Assembly: GCA_045577695.1 (NCBI GenBank)
Contig: JAZNIW010000029.1
Span: forward strand, 49,895 to 113,894
Origin: UMGS1279 sp045577695
GTDB taxonomy: Bacteria; Bacillota; Clostridia; Oscillospirales; Acutalibacteraceae
Reading direction: 5' to 3'
DNA: 64,000 bases
The translations under genes and the position numbers were made by a program. The notes under the pieces are model-generated. The model saw only the letters and a program-made list of their open reading frames with translations. It made no database searches and was not told the origin of the DNA. Shown here piece by piece: positions 35,212-44,773 of the stretch (positions are counted from its first letter, which is position 1; every line of letters starts with the position of its first letter).

Positions 35212-36558
35212 ATGTTCGTGTTACAAAGGTTAAGGCGCGGTTTGGCTGTGTTGCTTTGCCTGATAATACCCTTTTGTTTTACGGGGTGCAGTAATGAGTT
35301 CAAAATGACCACGGCCGATTTTTTAAAGCCGCCTCGTGCCGCGGGAGAAATGTATGACATTGATCAAGCCTTGCAAGATGCAGTAGCGGAAAAATACACT
35401 CTCAAATATCCCACCGCCGGCAAATATCGGTCGGCCTATATTTTGGCTGATTTAACCGGCACCGGAACCGAGGGGTTTGCCTTGGCTTTTTATAGTGTGT
35501 TAAACAGCGAAAACGTGGTTACGATGCATTTGAATTTGATGAAACGAACCGGACAAAAATGGAGTTCCATCGGCGACATTTCGGTGGCCGCTGTTTCGGT
35601 TGAAAAGGTAGAAATTTGCGATTTGGACGGAGACGGTATGCAGGAGATTGTCGTGGGTTGGAACATCTACGGCGTCGACAAAAAGGTCATCGTCTATTCC
35701 CTCAAGGGATTAACCCTCACACCTCGGATACAAGAACCCTACACCGATTTTATCTGTTGCGACCTGCGTGGGCAAGGAAAAAAGGATTTGTTTCTACTGC
35801 ATCACGATGTCGAAAGCCTTACCGCTTCGGCTAAACTATACACCCTGTTAAAAGATGGTGTGCACGAATCCGGTCGCTGCGCTTTGGACGGTGCGGTTAC
35901 CGCCTTTGCCGAACCGGCATACAGTCATCTTTTGAGCGGAAAAGCCGCCGTGTATATCGACGCGCAAAAGGGCAACGGAATGCAAACCGAAATCATCTTT
36001 TATCAAAACAAAACTTTGCAGGCCCCGCTGTCGGGCAATCCGCAAACGGTTTCCCCTACCTATAGAGAAAGCACCATCGCCTGTATGGATATCAATGGGG
36101 ACGGTTGTCTGGATATCCCACGGCCCCAAACTTTTCCTGTGTCGTCGAAGCTGGATGAGTTGGCGGAGCAAGAGAATCTAGCCCCCATAACCGGTTGGTA
36201 CGCGTATGACGGCAAGGCCTTTTCGGTTGTCACCTTGGCAATGATGAATTATGCCGACGGGTATTATATGGAAATTCCAAATCGTTGGAGTCATCGCGTT
36301 ATCATTGAGATGGATATGGATAACAGAGAGCGCACGGTATACCTCTTGGATGCCGAACAACAAGAGGTGGTCAGCGAACTGGTTCGTCTGCGTACTGTGG
36401 CCGAAAATGAATGGGAAAAATCCAACAACGGATTGACCGGTTATCGCGAAATCACCCGTCACGAAGGGCTGGTTTATATTGCAATGTTTAGCAACTATGC
36501 AGGCGAAGAAGCCGTAACACCGGCCGCCTTTGAAAAAATGGTTCACTTAATTAGCTGA
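35212..36558 (+). CDS. Lipoprotein with VCBS/FG-GAP-like repeats
   Basis: The 448-residue protein has a lipoprotein signal with lipobox FTGC (Cys26). About four repeats follow, with Asp-rich loops such as ADLTGTGTEGF, CDLDGDGMQEI, CDLRGQGKKDL and MDINGDGCLDI, resembling calcium-binding VCBS/FG-GAP beta-propeller blades. It should sit on the outer face of the membrane. ATG 35212 follows AAGGAGG; the GTG 9 bases earlier overlaps the site. It precedes a response regulator/histidine kinase pair by 43 bases, so a role as an accessory envelope sensor is a reasonable guess. Function unknown. Confidence 0.8.
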   Translation: MFVLQRLRRGLAVLLCLIIPFCFTGCSNEFKMTTADFLKPPRAAGEMYDIDQALQDAVAEKYTLKYPTAGKYRSAYILADLTGTGTEGFALAFYSVLNSENVVTMHLNLMKRTGQKWSSIGDISVAAVSVEKVEICDLDGDGMQEIVVGWNIYGVDKKVIVYSLKGLTLTPRIQEPYTDFICCDLRGQGKKDLFLLHHDVESLTASAKLYTLLKDGVHESGRCALDGAVTAFAEPAYSHLLSGKAAVYIDAQKGNGMQTEIIFYQNKTLQAPLSGNPQTVSPTYRESTIACMDINGDGCLDIPRPQTFPVSSKLDELAEQENLAPITGWYAYDGKAFSVVTLAMMNYADGYYMEIPNRWSHRVIIEMDMDNRERTVYLLDAEQQEVVSELVRLRTVAENEWEKSNNGLTGYREITRHEGLVYIAMFSNYAGEEAVTPAAFEKMVHLIS

Positions 36559-36601
36559 CCAAAACCGCTGAAAAAACAACAGAAACGGAGCGAATCGATT
36601 T

Positions 36602-37309
36602 ATGAAAAAACTTTTGGTAGTAGAAGATGAAATTGCTATTCGAGAGTTTGAAGTTATCAATTTAAAACGAGCCGGTTACGACATTTCCGAAGCCGGTTCG
36701 GGTGAAGAAGCTCTTGCCATTTACGAAGAACACAACGGCGATTTTGATATTGCCTTGTTGGATATTTCTATGCCGGGAATGGATGGTCTTACTCTCTGCA
36801 AAGAATTACGCGAGCGTTCGCCGGCACTGGGCATTATTATGCTCACGGCGCGCTCTCAAGAGATAGATAAAATTCGGGGGTTGATGCTGGGCGCCGATGA
36901 CTATATCACCAAGCCCTTCAGCCCTTCGGAACTGTTGGCTCGAGTGGATTCTCTCTATCGTCGGGTTGAGTACAACCGAGGGGTGCCCCAAAAACCGACG
37001 GGGGACGAAATTGTATTGGGCGATTTTGTCTTAAATACTCGCCGCCGCACATTAAGTAAACGGGGAAAAAACATTGAACTCACGCAAGTGGAATTTCAAA
37101 TCGTGGAATATTTCTTCACCAACCCTGATACCGCTTTGGATCGCACCGACATTTTAAATCGTGTTTGGGGTTCGGCTTATTTTGGGGAAGAAAAAATTGT
37201 CGATGTCAACATTCGTCGGTTGCGTATTAAAATTGAGGATGACCCATCGAATCCCAAGCATATGGTTACGGTATGGGGTATGGGATATAAATGGAATAGT
37301 GCGGAATAA
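36602..37309 (+). CDS. OmpR/PhoB-family response regulator
   Basis: The 235-residue regulator has a receiver domain with acidic pocket VVEDE, phospho-acceptor Asp54 in ALLDISMPGMDG, Thr in MLTAR and Lys in ITKPFSP. A C-terminal winged helix contains TQVEFQIVEYF and VDVNIRRLRIKIE. It is followed 33 bases later by its kinase gene. Target genes are not evident; the upstream lipoprotein is a candidate partner. Confidence 0.95.
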   Translation: MKKLLVVEDEIAIREFEVINLKRAGYDISEAGSGEEALAIYEEHNGDFDIALLDISMPGMDGLTLCKELRERSPALGIIMLTARSQEIDKIRGLMLGADDYITKPFSPSELLARVDSLYRRVEYNRGVPQKPTGDEIVLGDFVLNTRRRTLSKRGKNIELTQVEFQIVEYFFTNPDTALDRTDILNRVWGSAYFGEEKIVDVNIRRLRIKIEDDPSNPKHMVTVWGMGYKWNSAE

Positions 37310-37342
37310 TCTGCCGCAAAGATAATGCAGAAAGGGGACGAT

Positions 37343-38899
37343 ATGGGAATGCGGTTGTCGTATTTTAAATCCGGCAGCATCACAAAGCGCTGGTTACTCA
37401 ATGTGCTTTCGTTGGTGGCGGTTATCGTCGCCGTGGTTGAGGTTGCGATTTGCATTTTCATCCATTCGTATTATTATAACACGGCACGTGCCAGCGCAAA
37501 CGAACTCTGTCAGGGGTTTTCTTTATTGGCCACTGTTTCCAAAAGTGAATTTCGTTCGGCAGCCAGACAGTATATTGAAAATTTTGAATACAAAGACCGC
37601 GTTGAGGTGCAGATTATTGACAGTGACGGCATTGCTGTTATCACATCAAACGGATTTGAACCGGGACAGTCGGCCGAAATGCCGGACTATCTCAGTGCGA
37701 AAAATTCCGATTCAGCTACCGCCGTTTGGACGGGACGCTCCGCACGGGGCGAATCGGTGATGGCGCAAACCACCATTTTGGGGGATTATGGCACCGGTTC
37801 CAACGGGGCGGTACGCTGGATTATCTCGCTCGAAGGGGTTAACCGCCACATTTTTTGGCTAATTATTGTCTGCTTATTGATTGGCTTTGGTATTGTATCC
37901 TTTACTTTTTTGTCGGGTATGTATTTTATTAAGTCGATTGTGCAGCCGGTGCGCGATGTGAGCAATGTGGCCCGCAAAATTGCTATGGGCGAGTTCAAAT
38001 CCCGTTTGGAAGTTAAGGAGAATAAACAAAAGGATGAAATCGGAGAACTCTGCGATGCCATTAACTATATGGCCAGCGAACTTGGGCAAGCCGATAATAT
38101 GAAGAATGCATTTATTTCCTCGGTTTCACACGAATTGCGCACGCCACTGACTGCTATTCGCGGTTGGGGCGAAACGGCCAAAATGTCGGTTGGAAACGAT
38201 GATGAATTGGTCGCCAAAGGGCTGGACGTTATTTTAACTGAGGCCGATCGCCTTTCGGGATTAGTGGAAGATTTATTGGATTTCTCTCGTATGCAGTCGG
38301 GCCGACTTTCGGTCAATGTGCGATTGATTCATCCGACACAGGTACTGCGGGAAGCGGTTGATATGTATGTTGAAATCGCCAAGCAGCAAGGCATTCAAAT
38401 GGCCTTCGTTTGCCCCGAAACGTTGCCACAGGTGATGGGGGACCCCGACCGCCTAAAACAAGTGTTTATTAACATCATTGATAATGCCGTAAAATATTCC
38501 AACGAGGGCGGCCATGTTTTGGTGGATGGCCATGAGGAGGACGGCTGTATTTATGTGCGGGTTTCGGATACCGGCGTTGGTATACCGGAGCAGGACATTG
38601 ACCGCGTGAAAGAAAAATTCTTCAAATCCAACACCACGGTGCGTGGTTCCGGTATCGGGCTGGCCGTGGCCGATGAGATTATTAAACAGCACAACGGATT
38701 GCTTTTCTTAGAAAGCAAAGAAGGGGTGGGAACAACCGTAACGGCGGTATTGCCGGTGGCCACCCCTGAAGAATTGGCCGAGGCCGAAGCCGAGTTGACA
38801 ACCGAAGCGGTTGAATACCCGCCGGAGGAATCTTTCGTATCCGAAACCGGTTCGGATGTGGTAGCTTGGCCCGAAGGGGAAGAAGGAGAAACCGAATGA
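37343..38899 (+). CDS. HAMP-domain sensor histidine kinase
   Basis: The 518-residue kinase has one membrane helix (residues ~17-42), an extracytoplasmic sensor of ~125 residues, a second helix (~172-197), a HAMP linker, a HisKA dimerisation domain with His263 in SVSHELRTPLTAIRG, and an ATPase domain with N, G1 and G2 boxes (NIIDNAVKYS, VSDTGVGIP, GSGIGLAVA). A ~45-residue acidic tail follows. ATG 37343 follows AAAGGGG. It overlaps the DUF1385 gene by 4 bases. Confidence 0.94.
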   Translation: MGMRLSYFKSGSITKRWLLNVLSLVAVIVAVVEVAICIFIHSYYYNTARASANELCQGFSLLATVSKSEFRSAARQYIENFEYKDRVEVQIIDSDGIAVITSNGFEPGQSAEMPDYLSAKNSDSATAVWTGRSARGESVMAQTTILGDYGTGSNGAVRWIISLEGVNRHIFWLIIVCLLIGFGIVSFTFLSGMYFIKSIVQPVRDVSNVARKIAMGEFKSRLEVKENKQKDEIGELCDAINYMASELGQADNMKNAFISSVSHELRTPLTAIRGWGETAKMSVGNDDELVAKGLDVILTEADRLSGLVEDLLDFSRMQSGRLSVNVRLIHPTQVLREAVDMYVEIAKQQGIQMAFVCPETLPQVMGDPDRLKQVFINIIDNAVKYSNEGGHVLVDGHEEDGCIYVRVSDTGVGIPEQDIDRVKEKFFKSNTTVRGSGIGLAVADEIIKQHNGLLFLESKEGVGTTVTAVLPVATPEELAEAEAELTTEAVEYPPEESFVSETGSDVVAWPEGEEGETE

Positions 38900-39876
38900 A
38901 AAAAGTAAATATTGGGGGGCAAGCCCTGATTGAAGGAATTATGATGAAGGGCCCTGAAAAAACTGCCCTTGCGGTGCGCACCCCCGACCGTAGCATCTCG
39001 GTGGAATATATGCATCAAAAACATCTGCGCGATCGTTATCCCATTTTTGGATGGCCGGTCATTCGCGGTGTGGTCAATTTTGTGGAATCTATGCTGGAGG
39101 GATATCGGGCCCTAATGATTTCGGCCGATAAATCCGGATTTACCGATTTGGAAAACGAAGTTTCCAATGCACATCAAGCTTCGCCGCCATCGGAGAAAAA
39201 GCATCAAGCCGTTATCAATGTGGTGATGATATGCGGTGCGGTTTTGGGGGTTGCCCTTTCCATTTTTTTATTCACCTATCTGCCGGCATTGTTGTTTGAC
39301 GGGGTGATGTGGGCCAGCGGCGGCGCCCTGCCCGGTGGAATTCGTCCCTTATTTGAGGGGGTATTAAAAATCTCTCTCTTCTTATTGTATGTTGCCTTGG
39401 TTTCAAAAACCAAGGATATACGCCGCGTGTTTATGTATCACGGGGCCGAGCACAAATCTATTTTCTGTTTGGAAAAAGGATTGGAATTAACGGTTGATAA
39501 TGTAAAAAAACAAAGTCGCTTTCATCCGCGGTGCGGCACTTCTTTTATGATTTTAATGCTGGTGGTTGGTATTTTGGTTGGCTTTTTACTCATCACCTTA
39601 TTCCCCGCTTTGAAGGCGATGCGATGGCTTTGGGTTGCCATAAAAATTTTGATGATTCCCCTCATCTGCGGTCTCGGGTATGAAATCATTCGTTTTTGTG
39701 GGCGTTACGATAACCTGCTTACCCGTGTAATTGCCGCCCCCGGCCTTTGGATGCAACGCCTGACTACCGAAGAGCCCGAGGAGGATATGATAGAGGTAGC
39801 GATTACGGCACTGAAGGCTGTGTTGCCCGAAGAGGGCTTGCCGGAAGAGAATTCTTGCGGTTGTTTGTTGGAGTAA
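38896..39876 (+). CDS. DUF1385 membrane protein (YqhQ-like)
   Basis: The 326-residue protein starts with the family hallmark GGQALIEGIMMKGP (residues 6-19) and has FMYHGAEHKSIFC near residue 180 and QSRFHPRCGTSF near residue 208. About four membrane helices are visible. DUF1385/YqhQ proteins are widespread in Firmicutes, often next to prfA or prmC; the function is unsettled. It overlaps the kinase gene by 4 bases and precedes prmC by 6 bases. Confidence 0.9.
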   Translation: MKKVNIGGQALIEGIMMKGPEKTALAVRTPDRSISVEYMHQKHLRDRYPIFGWPVIRGVVNFVESMLEGYRALMISADKSGFTDLENEVSNAHQASPPSEKKHQAVINVVMICGAVLGVALSIFLFTYLPALLFDGVMWASGGALPGGIRPLFEGVLKISLFLLYVALVSKTKDIRRVFMYHGAEHKSIFCLEKGLELTVDNVKKQSRFHPRCGTSFMILMLVVGILVGFLLITLFPALKAMRWLWVAIKILMIPLICGLGYEIIRFCGRYDNLLTRVIAAPGLWMQRLTTEEPEEDMIEVAITALKAVLPEEGLPEENSCGCLLE

Positions 39877-39882
39877 GCACCT

Positions 39883-40722
39883 ATGACCGGAAGAGAAGCG
39901 AAAGGAATGTTGGTAAGAGCCTTGGAAAAATGCAGTGATTCTCCCGATTTTGAGGCGGCTGAATTGCTTTGCGCCGCCACCCACCTCAAAAAGAACGAGT
40001 GGATTATACGGCCGGAGAACTCCCTTTCAAAATCGGAGGAAAAGACTCTGCAACGATGGGTGAAACGGCGCCAAAAAGGGGAGCCGTTGCAATATATTTT
40101 AGGGGAATGGGAGTTTTATTCTCTTCCCCTTTCGGTGGGGAAAGGGGTTCTGATTCCCCGGGCCGATAGCGAATTGCTGGTTGACCTTGCGTTGGAAGAA
40201 CTGGGAGCGCTCACTTCGGCCACCGTGTTAGACTTGTGTGCCGGCAGCGGTGCCATCGGTATTGCGGTCTCTCACCATTTTCCGCAAGCAAGTGTATTTT
40301 TGGTGGAAAAAAGTGGTCGGGCCTTCTCCTATTTAAAGAAAAATATTGCAAGAAACAAGGTTTCGGCCTTGCCGGTGCGAGCCGACATTTTTCGGTATCA
40401 ACCGCCGCAAAAGGTTGATTTGATTTTGTGCAACCCGCCTTATATTGAAAAGGGCGAGAAAAAAAGTCTCAGCCGCGAGGTTAAAAAGGAACCGGCTTTG
40501 GCATTATTTGGCGGTCGTGACGGTATGAAGTTCTATCGTTTTTTATCCCTAGCGGCACCGCGTTGGCTCAAAAAGAACGGAAAACTGTTATTGGAAATTG
40601 GGTGGACACAAGCAGAGGCGGTTGCTTCACTTCTGCAGCAAGCCGGCTTCACTTCGGTTGAAGTTTTTGACGATTTGGCCGGTCGACCCCGTGCGATTTC
40701 GGCCGTGTGGCCTTTTTCTTAA
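39883..40722 (+). CDS. prmC: Peptide chain release factor N5-glutamine methyltransferase
   Basis: The 279-residue SAM-dependent methyltransferase modifies the GGQ glutamine of release factors. It has an N-terminal helical domain, the substrate-channel motif LGEWEFYSLPLSV near residue 73, the SAM loop VLDLCAGSGAIGIA near residue 112 and the active-site NPPYIEKGE near residue 186. The release factor gene is not in this window. Confidence 0.93.
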   Translation: MTGREAKGMLVRALEKCSDSPDFEAAELLCAATHLKKNEWIIRPENSLSKSEEKTLQRWVKRRQKGEPLQYILGEWEFYSLPLSVGKGVLIPRADSELLVDLALEELGALTSATVLDLCAGSGAIGIAVSHHFPQASVFLVEKSGRAFSYLKKNIARNKVSALPVRADIFRYQPPQKVDLILCNPPYIEKGEKKSLSREVKKEPALALFGGRDGMKFYRFLSLAAPRWLKKNGKLLLEIGWTQAEAVASLLQQAGFTSVEVFDDLAGRPRAISAVWPFS

Positions 40723-40754
40723 ATGGTTTGATAAATTCGAAAGGATTGTGACAT

Positions 40755-41873
40755 ATGGCAGTAAAAAAATCAAAAATCACAGAAGCGATAAGTGATAAAG
40801 AAAAAGCATTAAAAACGGCACTAGACCAATTGGAGAAGACTTTTGGCAAGGGTACCGTTATGCGTCTTGGCGAAAACGTTGGAATGAATGTGGAGCATAT
40901 TTCCACCGGTTCCCTTTCGTTGGATATGGCGTTGGGAATCGGTGGGTTACCCAAGGGGCGTATTGTTGAAATGTACGGGCCCGAATCGTCGGGTAAAACC
41001 ACCTTGGCACTTCACGCAGTGGCCGAAGCACAAAAGGCCGGCGGACAGGCTGCCTTTATCGACGTGGAACACGCTTTAGACCCTGTGTATGCCGCTAATT
41101 TAGGGGTGGATATCAATCAACTGTTGGTCTCCCAACCCGATACCGGCGAGCAGGCTTTGGAAATCACCGAAGCCTTGGTGCGTTCGGGCGCCATTGATAT
41201 CATTGTTATCGACTCCGTGGCCGCCTTGGTTCCCAAGGCTGAAATTGAAGGCGATATGGGAGATGCCCATGTTGGTTTGCAAGCCCGTTTAATGTCGCAA
41301 TCGTTGCGCAAGTTGGCCGGTGCGATTTCGAAATACAACTGTATTGCCATTTTCATCAACCAATTACGCGAAAAAATCGGCGTCTTTTACGGTCCAAATG
41401 AAACTACCACCGGCGGTCGAGCCTTGAAATTCTACGCCAGTGTCCGGCTGGACATCCGCCGAGCCGAAACCATTAAAAATGGTAGCGAGATGATTGGTTC
41501 GCGCACCAAGGTTAAAGTGGTGAAAAACAAGGTGGCGCCCCCCTTTAAAACGGCCGAATTTGACATTATGTACGGCAAGGGCATCTCGAAAGAAGGCGAA
41601 CTGATTGATATGGCAGTCGAATGCGGCATTATCAAGCGTTCGGGTGCTTGGTTCTATTATGGAGAACTTCGTATGGCACAAGGCCGCGATAACGCCAAAA
41701 TGTATTTGACCGAGAATCCCGCCGTTTTTGAAGAGATTCAACAAAAAGTGACCGAGGCCATCCAACACAAAGGAGAGGATGAGCCAATGGTAATTTCGTC
41801 AGCGGCACCGGTGGCCGAAGAAACCAAAACACCCTCTGCTCGCATCAGCATTGATGTTGCGGTAGACGACTGA
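40755..41873 (+). CDS. recA: Recombinase RecA
   Basis: The 372-residue RecA has Walker A GPESSGKTT near residue 76, Walker B IIVIDSVAALVP near residue 153, and the DNA-binding loop segment NQLREKIGVFYGPNETTTGG near residue 205. No intein interrupts it. It carries out strand exchange and SOS induction. recX follows with a 1-base overlap. No convincing LexA box was noticed in the 32-base gap after prmC. Confidence 0.97.
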   Translation: MAVKKSKITEAISDKEKALKTALDQLEKTFGKGTVMRLGENVGMNVEHISTGSLSLDMALGIGGLPKGRIVEMYGPESSGKTTLALHAVAEAQKAGGQAAFIDVEHALDPVYAANLGVDINQLLVSQPDTGEQALEITEALVRSGAIDIIVIDSVAALVPKAEIEGDMGDAHVGLQARLMSQSLRKLAGAISKYNCIAIFINQLREKIGVFYGPNETTTGGRALKFYASVRLDIRRAETIKNGSEMIGSRTKVKVVKNKVAPPFKTAEFDIMYGKGISKEGELIDMAVECGIIKRSGAWFYYGELRMAQGRDNAKMYLTENPAVFEEIQQKVTEAIQHKGEDEPMVISSAAPVAEETKTPSARISIDVAVDD

Positions 41874-42520
41874 TGCGCATCGAAAAAATTTCGCCACGAA
41901 GAAAAAACCTTGCGGCGATAAAATTCTCTCCTTCACCTAAACTTGACCTATCCGGTGCCTTGTATGAGGGAGAAAATTTGCTCATCGATCGTGAAATCCT
42001 TGCGCGCCTTTCGCTTTGCGAAGGGGAGGAATTAAGCGAAACGGAAGTGCAACAGTTGGTGGTGACCAGCGAATGTTATCGTGCGAAACAAAGGGCGGTA
42101 TGGTACCTCTCTTCGGCTGATATGTCGGAGAAGGGATTGTACCAAAAACTTTGCCGCACTTTTACGCCGGCGGCTGCTGCTTTTGCCGTGGAACAGATGA
42201 TAAAAAAAGGCTATTTAAAAGAATTAAATTTTGCCCGACGTCTGCTCCGGCAGGGAAAGGATAAGAACCTCTCTAAACGGGCAATAAAGAACAAACTTTT
42301 TGAAAAGGGTATTTCGCCCGAGGTTATCCAAGAGGTATTGGAAGAGTGGAACGAGGGAGATGTTTCTTCCCTTTGCCAACTGTTGGAGACCAAATACGCT
42401 ACCCGACTTTCGGGGGAAGATTTTCCCAAAACAGTAGCGGCTTTACAACGGCGCGGGTTTTCGTATGCCGATATTAAAACAGCCCTTATACGGTTGCATC
42501 AGGGCGAGGAGTTATGGTAA
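41873..42520 (+). CDS. recX: Regulatory protein RecX
   Basis: The 215-residue protein is mostly helical and has the RecX pattern of three-helix repeats: AVWYLSSADMSEKGLYQKL, then FVEQ-like AVEQMIKKGYLKELNFARRL and ISPEVIQEVLEEW. It dampens RecA filament activity. Its position directly behind recA with overlapping stop/start supports the call. Sequence similarity between RecX proteins is low, so position carries part of the weight. Confidence 0.88.
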   Translation: MRIEKISPRRKNLAAIKFSPSPKLDLSGALYEGENLLIDREILARLSLCEGEELSETEVQQLVVTSECYRAKQRAVWYLSSADMSEKGLYQKLCRTFTPAAAAFAVEQMIKKGYLKELNFARRLLRQGKDKNLSKRAIKNKLFEKGISPEVIQEVLEEWNEGDVSSLCQLLETKYATRLSGEDFPKTVAALQRRGFSYADIKTALIRLHQGEELW

Positions 42521-42522
42521 AT

Positions 42523-43860
42523 ATGAGCAAAAAAGTTGGGATGATTTCGCTCGGGTGCCCGAAAAATCAGGTCGATGCCGAACGACTTTTGGCCGATTTT
42601 CAAAAGGCGGGGTATGAAATCGTTAGCGAGGAAGAACAAGCCGATGTAATTGTGGTAAACACCTGCGGTTTTATTGAATCGGCTAAGGCCGAATCCATTG
42701 AAAACATTATGGAAGCGGCCTTGTATAAGGAATCCGGAAAGTGCAAGGTATTGGCCGTCACGGGTTGTTTGGCGGAACGCTATCAACATCAAATTTTGGA
42801 AGAAATCCCTGAGGTCGATTGTGTTTTGGGCATCGGGGCAAATGGCGAAATGATTTCGTTGGTAGAAGAAGCTTTAGCGGGTCAAAAAGCATATTCGTTT
42901 CCGCCCAAAGAACAACTTTCTCTTTGCGGTGAGCGGATTTTGACCACTCCGCCCTATACCGCCTATTTAAAGATTGCAGAGGGGTGCAATAACCGTTGCA
43001 CCTATTGTGCCATTCCCGATATCCGGGGAAACTTTCGCAGTCTGCCGTTGGAAGATTGCTTGCGTGAAGCCGAAGAATTGGCCGCTCGTGGCGTGAAAGA
43101 ATTGGTGGTAGTGGCACAAGACACCACTAACTATGGCGTCGATTTATATGGCAAACCGATGCTTGCAACCCTGCTTCGAGAACTTTGTAAAATTGAGGGG
43201 TTACATTGGATTCGAACCTTGTATACCTATCCCGATAAAATCACCGATGAATTGATTACTGCAATCTCAGAAGAGGAAAAATTACTTCCTTATCTGGATG
43301 TTCCCATTCAGCACGCCAGCGATACCGTGTTAAAGCGGATGAATCGCCATACCACCCGTGCTGAAATGGTGGATTTGTTCCGTCGGATTCGCATTGCATT
43401 GCCCGATGTGACTCTTCGCACCACACTCATCACCGGTTTTCCGGGTGAGCGGGAAGAGGATTTTGTTTCGCTTTGCGAATTTGTCAAGGAAATCCGGTTC
43501 GACCGGTTGGGTTGTTTTCCTTATTCAGCCGAGGAGGGGACGCCCGCTGCCTCCTTTGAAAATCCGGTGCCGGAACAACTGCGGCAAGACCGCAGTGAGA
43601 TTATTATGAACGATCAAATGACCATCGCCGCGGAGAAAAACAGGGAAAAAATCGGGCGCACCTATGAAGTGCTGGTCGAGGGATACGATTCTTACATTAA
43701 GTGTTATTTTGGCCGAAGCGCGGCCGACGCTCCTGATATTGACGGCAAGGTGTTTTTTACCGCACCTGCCGCCTTGTCGGTTGGGTCTTTTGTTTCGGTT
43801 CTCATAAACGATGTGATCGAATATGATTTACTTGGAGAATGTGTGGAGGAAGAAGTATGA
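42523..43860 (+). CDS. rimO: Ribosomal protein S12 methylthiotransferase RimO
   Basis: The 445-residue radical-SAM enzyme has an N-terminal UPF0004 domain with three cysteines (LGCPKN, NTCGF, TGCLAER), the radical-SAM motif CNNRCTYC near residue 145 and a C-terminal TRAM domain. QADVIVVNTCGFIESAK favours RimO over MiaB. It adds a methylthio group to an aspartate of S12. GAGGAG is well spaced for ATG 42523; an ATG 9 bases earlier is too close to it. Its stop overlaps pgsA by 3 bases. Confidence 0.93.
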   Translation: MSKKVGMISLGCPKNQVDAERLLADFQKAGYEIVSEEEQADVIVVNTCGFIESAKAESIENIMEAALYKESGKCKVLAVTGCLAERYQHQILEEIPEVDCVLGIGANGEMISLVEEALAGQKAYSFPPKEQLSLCGERILTTPPYTAYLKIAEGCNNRCTYCAIPDIRGNFRSLPLEDCLREAEELAARGVKELVVVAQDTTNYGVDLYGKPMLATLLRELCKIEGLHWIRTLYTYPDKITDELITAISEEEKLLPYLDVPIQHASDTVLKRMNRHTTRAEMVDLFRRIRIALPDVTLRTTLITGFPGEREEDFVSLCEFVKEIRFDRLGCFPYSAEEGTPAASFENPVPEQLRQDRSEIIMNDQMTIAAEKNREKIGRTYEVLVEGYDSYIKCYFGRSAADAPDIDGKVFFTAPAALSVGSFVSVLINDVIEYDLLGECVEEEV

Positions 43861-44441
43861 ACTTACCGAACAAGTTAACGATTGTCCGATTGATAATGAC
43901 CCCTTTTTTTCTGCTGGCTTTGCTTTGGCCGTTTCCGCATCACGATTTGGTGGCCCTTTTGCTCTTTGTGTTGGCCAGCATTACCGATTATATCGACGGG
44001 TACTTGGCGCGAAGCCGCCATCAAGTGACAGACTTCGGCAAATTTTTAGATCCCTTGGCCGATAAAATGCTTACCACTGCCGCTTTTTTGGGCTTTATTG
44101 CGCGGGATATTGGTACAGGTATTGTTTGGATTACCTTTATCGTTTTAATTCGTGAATTTTTAATCACCTCTTTGCGTTTGGTTTCGGTTGGCAAGGGAAA
44201 TGTTATTGCTGCGAATATGTGGGGCAAGGCCAAAACGGTCAGTCAGATGGTAGCTATTATTCTGGCAATTTTCGGACAGTATATCGTTGGCCAAATCGGT
44301 GGAAAGACCAACGAGTTTGCGGTTTGGGTAGCAATCGTTACCGATGTTTCCCTTTGGATTTCGACCGTTTTCGCCGTCGTTTCAGGGCTGATTTATGTGC
44401 GAGAGAACAAGGGATTTATTGACCCCTCAAAAAAAGGGTAG
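43857..44441 (+). CDS. pgsA: CDP-diacylglycerol--glycerol-3-phosphate 3-phosphatidyltransferase
   Basis: The 194-residue membrane enzyme starts NLPNKLTIVRLIMTPFF, typical of PgsA, and has the CDP-alcohol phosphotransferase motif with DGYLAR followed by GKFLDPLADK. It makes phosphatidylglycerol phosphate. GGAGGAAG precedes ATG 43857. Its TAG stop codon supplies the first bases of the -35 box of the cysE promoter. Confidence 0.94.
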   Translation: MNLPNKLTIVRLIMTPFFLLALLWPFPHHDLVALLLFVLASITDYIDGYLARSRHQVTDFGKFLDPLADKMLTTAAFLGFIARDIGTGIVWITFIVLIREFLITSLRLVSVGKGNVIAANMWGKAKTVSQMVAIILAIFGQYIVGQIGGKTNEFAVWVAIVTDVSLWISTVFAVVSGLIYVRENKGFIDPSKKG

Positions 44442-44467
44442 ACAAATGCAAAATGTTCGCGTATAAT
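44439..44467 (+). promoter_or_regulatory. Promoter of the cysE-cysS genes, overlapping the pgsA stop
   Basis: TAGACA (44439-44444) and TATAAT (44462-44467) are 17 bases apart. The transcript would start near 44474, just ahead of the T-box leader. Confidence 0.75.
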
Positions 44468-44474
44468 AAATGTA

Positions 44475-44756
44475 TAAGGAAAAATGCGTAGCGGGAGAAG
44501 TATCTGCCCAATCGCCGCCGTCAGGGAACCGACCTCGTAGACTGAAAGGGTTGGTCGGTCGGTGGGAATGAGAATGCACCCGTCAGCACAAAACCCCAAC
44601 GGCTTTTCGGCTCAGTATGGTTTTGCGGTTGCCCCGTTATCGGCCTCGAAATCATTGAATTTCGGTAAGTAATAAAACGGAGTGGAACCGTGGTATTGTA
44701 CCGCCTCCTGCATTGGCTTTTGTTGGAAAGTCGACGCAAGAGGCTTTTATTTTTTT
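44475..44756 (+). promoter_or_regulatory. Cysteine-specific T-box riboswitch
   Basis: Stem I closes with GCGGG (44491-44495) and CCCGT (44579-44583); the specifier loop has the loop-E halves AGTA and GAA, with TGC (Cys) at 44575-44577. The T-box sequence GGAGTGGAACCGTGG lies at 44679-44693. The terminator GCCTCCTGC/GCAAGAGGC (44703-44744) is followed by a T-rich tract. Uncharged tRNA-Cys should favour the antiterminator and turn on cysE-cysS. Confidence 0.88.
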
Positions 44757-44773
44757 GTTTGGAGGGAAAATCA

